From: Streptomyces sp. HUAS YS2
Lineage (GTDB): Bacteria > Actinomycetota > Actinomycetes > Streptomycetales > Streptomycetaceae
Direction: 5' to 3'
DNA length: 64,000 nucleotides
Assembly: GCF_033343995.1 (NCBI RefSeq)
Contig: NZ_CP137573.1
Span: 930,001 to 994,000 of the forward strand
Each line of letters starts with the position of its first letter. Positions within the stretch are counted from its first letter, which is position 1. The translations under genes and the position numbers were made by a program. The notes under the pieces were generated by a model. The model was given only the letters and a program-made list of their open reading frames with translations. It had not been told where the DNA came from and searched no databases. Positions 61,261 through 64,000 of the stretch are shown here, one piece after another.

Positions 61261-62006
61261 TCAGGAGCGGCGGGTCTTGCGGTTCGCTCGGAGCCACTCC
61301 TTGTTCATGGCCGCGATCGACGGCAGCGGGATGCCCTTGGGGCAGGCCGTGGCGCACTCGCCGGTGAGCGTGCAGCCGCCGAAGCCCTCCGCGTCCATCT
61401 GGGCCACCATGTCGAGGACCCGGGTCTCGCGCTCCGGTGCGCCCTGCGGCAGCACGTTCAGGTGGTTGATCTTGGCCGAGGTGAAGAGCATCGCCGAGCC
61501 GTTCGGACAGGCCGCCACGCACGCGCCGCAGCCGATGCACTCGGCGTGCTCGAAGGCGGAGTCGGCGTCGGCCTTGGGGACCGGGGTGGCGTGCGCCTCG
61601 GGCGCCGCGCCGGTCGGGGCGCTGATGTAGCCGCCGGCCTGGATGACGCGGTCGAAGGCGGAGCGGTCGACGACGAGGTCCTTGACGACCGGGAAGGCCG
61701 CGGCTCGCCACGGTTCGACGTCGATGGTGTCCCCGTCGCGGAACGACCGCATGTGGAGCTGGCAGGTGGTGGTCCGCTCGGGGCCGTGCGCGTCGCCGTT
61801 GATGACGAGGCTGCACGCGCCGCAGATGCCCTCGCGGCAGTCGTGGTCGAAGGCGACGGGGTCCTCGCCCTTGAGGATGAGTTCCTCGTTGAGCGTGTCG
61901 AGCATCTCCAGGAAGGACATGTCCGGGGAGATCCCGTCCACCCGGTAGGTGGACATGGCGCCGTCGGCGTCGGCGTTCTTCTGCCGCCAGACGCGCAGGT
62001 CGATCC

Positions 62007-62010
<4 letters not shown>
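61261..62010 (-). CDS. sdhB: Succinate dehydrogenase iron-sulfur subunit
   Basis: Electron-transfer subunit of 249 residues. [2Fe-2S] ligands are C58, C63, C66 and C83 ([10 protein letters not shown]); the [4Fe-4S]/[3Fe-4S] region has C158, C161, C164, C168 ([11 protein letters not shown]) and C213, C219, C223 ([11 protein letters not shown]). It passes electrons from SdhA to the quinone through the membrane subunit. ATG overlaps the sdhA stop (ATGA). The C-A-B order and small size match the Sdh1 type of actinobacteria. Confidence 0.94.
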
Positions 62011-63953
<1,943 letters not shown>

Positions 63954-63954
63954 G

Positions 63955-64000
63955 TCAGCTCACCACTCCGGTCATGACGGCGACGGGTACGGAGACGAAG
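63955..64000 (-). CDS. sdhC: Succinate dehydrogenase membrane subunit, C-terminal end only
   Basis: The last 14 codons read [14 protein letters not shown] and end in TGA (63955-63957), one base before the sdhA ATG. Position directly upstream of sdhA identifies it as the cytochrome b subunit; the rest is outside the window. Confidence 0.7.
   Translation of the reverse strand, partial: FVSVPVAVMTGVVS

Overview
The window is high-GC DNA with GTG/ATG starts, GGAGG-type ribosome sites, tightly packed operons with ATGA/GTGA overlaps, and Streptomyces-type gene families: ergothioneine cluster, PspAB/HtpX pair, DNRLRE-RHS giant protein, a candidate DasR site, many NarL-type two-component pairs and an sdhCAB operon. 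It looks like a chromosomal segment of a Streptomyces or close relative. No rRNA, tRNA, CRISPR array, transposase or phage structural gene was seen.

Layout. 0-9.3 kb: a partial MFS exporter, a short cupin, HtpX-PspAB (membrane stress), a GyrI-like protein, a second MFS exporter, and a three-gene unit (TPR protein, DUF6236-like protein, large uncharacterised protein). 9.3-17.9 kb: a Ser/Thr kinase fused to two WD40 arrays, a histidine kinase/response regulator pair, a divergent MMPL transporter, and two small proteins. 18-27.2 kb: an 8.6-kb secreted RHS/YD-repeat protein ending in a CdiA-type nuclease domain, with a small six-cysteine secreted protein upstream and a small candidate immunity gene downstream. 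27.4-33.9 kb: MmpS-like and TPR proteins, then a repeat protein/amidohydrolase/NCS1 permease operon divergent from a TetR regulator, with a nearly perfect palindrome between them.

33.9-38.9 kb: an RNA-repair operon (T4 Rnl1-like ligase, T4 Pnkp-like kinase/phosphatase, DnaQ-fold protein with degenerate active site), a flavin disulfide reductase and thioredoxin. 39-44.2 kb: an acyl-CoA thiolase, a small protein, and a LacI regulator divergent from an MFS transporter/hydrolase pair. 44.2-46.9 kb: NfeD-like protein plus flotillin, and a bacterial poly(ADP-ribose) glycohydrolase. 47-51.4 kb: egtABCD, translationally coupled, making ergothioneine. 51-53 kb: an acyltransferase pair of ornithine-lipid type, whose second gene runs antisense into egtD. 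53.1-54.9 kb: an orphan sugar-binding lipoprotein whose predicted promoter contains a DasR-box-like palindrome, and a dodecin. 54.9-61.2 kb: a luciferase-like flavoprotein, a UvrA-family ATPase, a CPBP protease and a second two-component pair. 61.2-64 kb: sdhB, sdhA and the last codons of sdhC.

Most promising for follow-up are the RHS toxin locus, the RNA-repair operon with its apparent pseudo-exonuclease, and the candidate DasR site. All functional calls rest on motifs and family resemblance read by eye; none was checked against a database.
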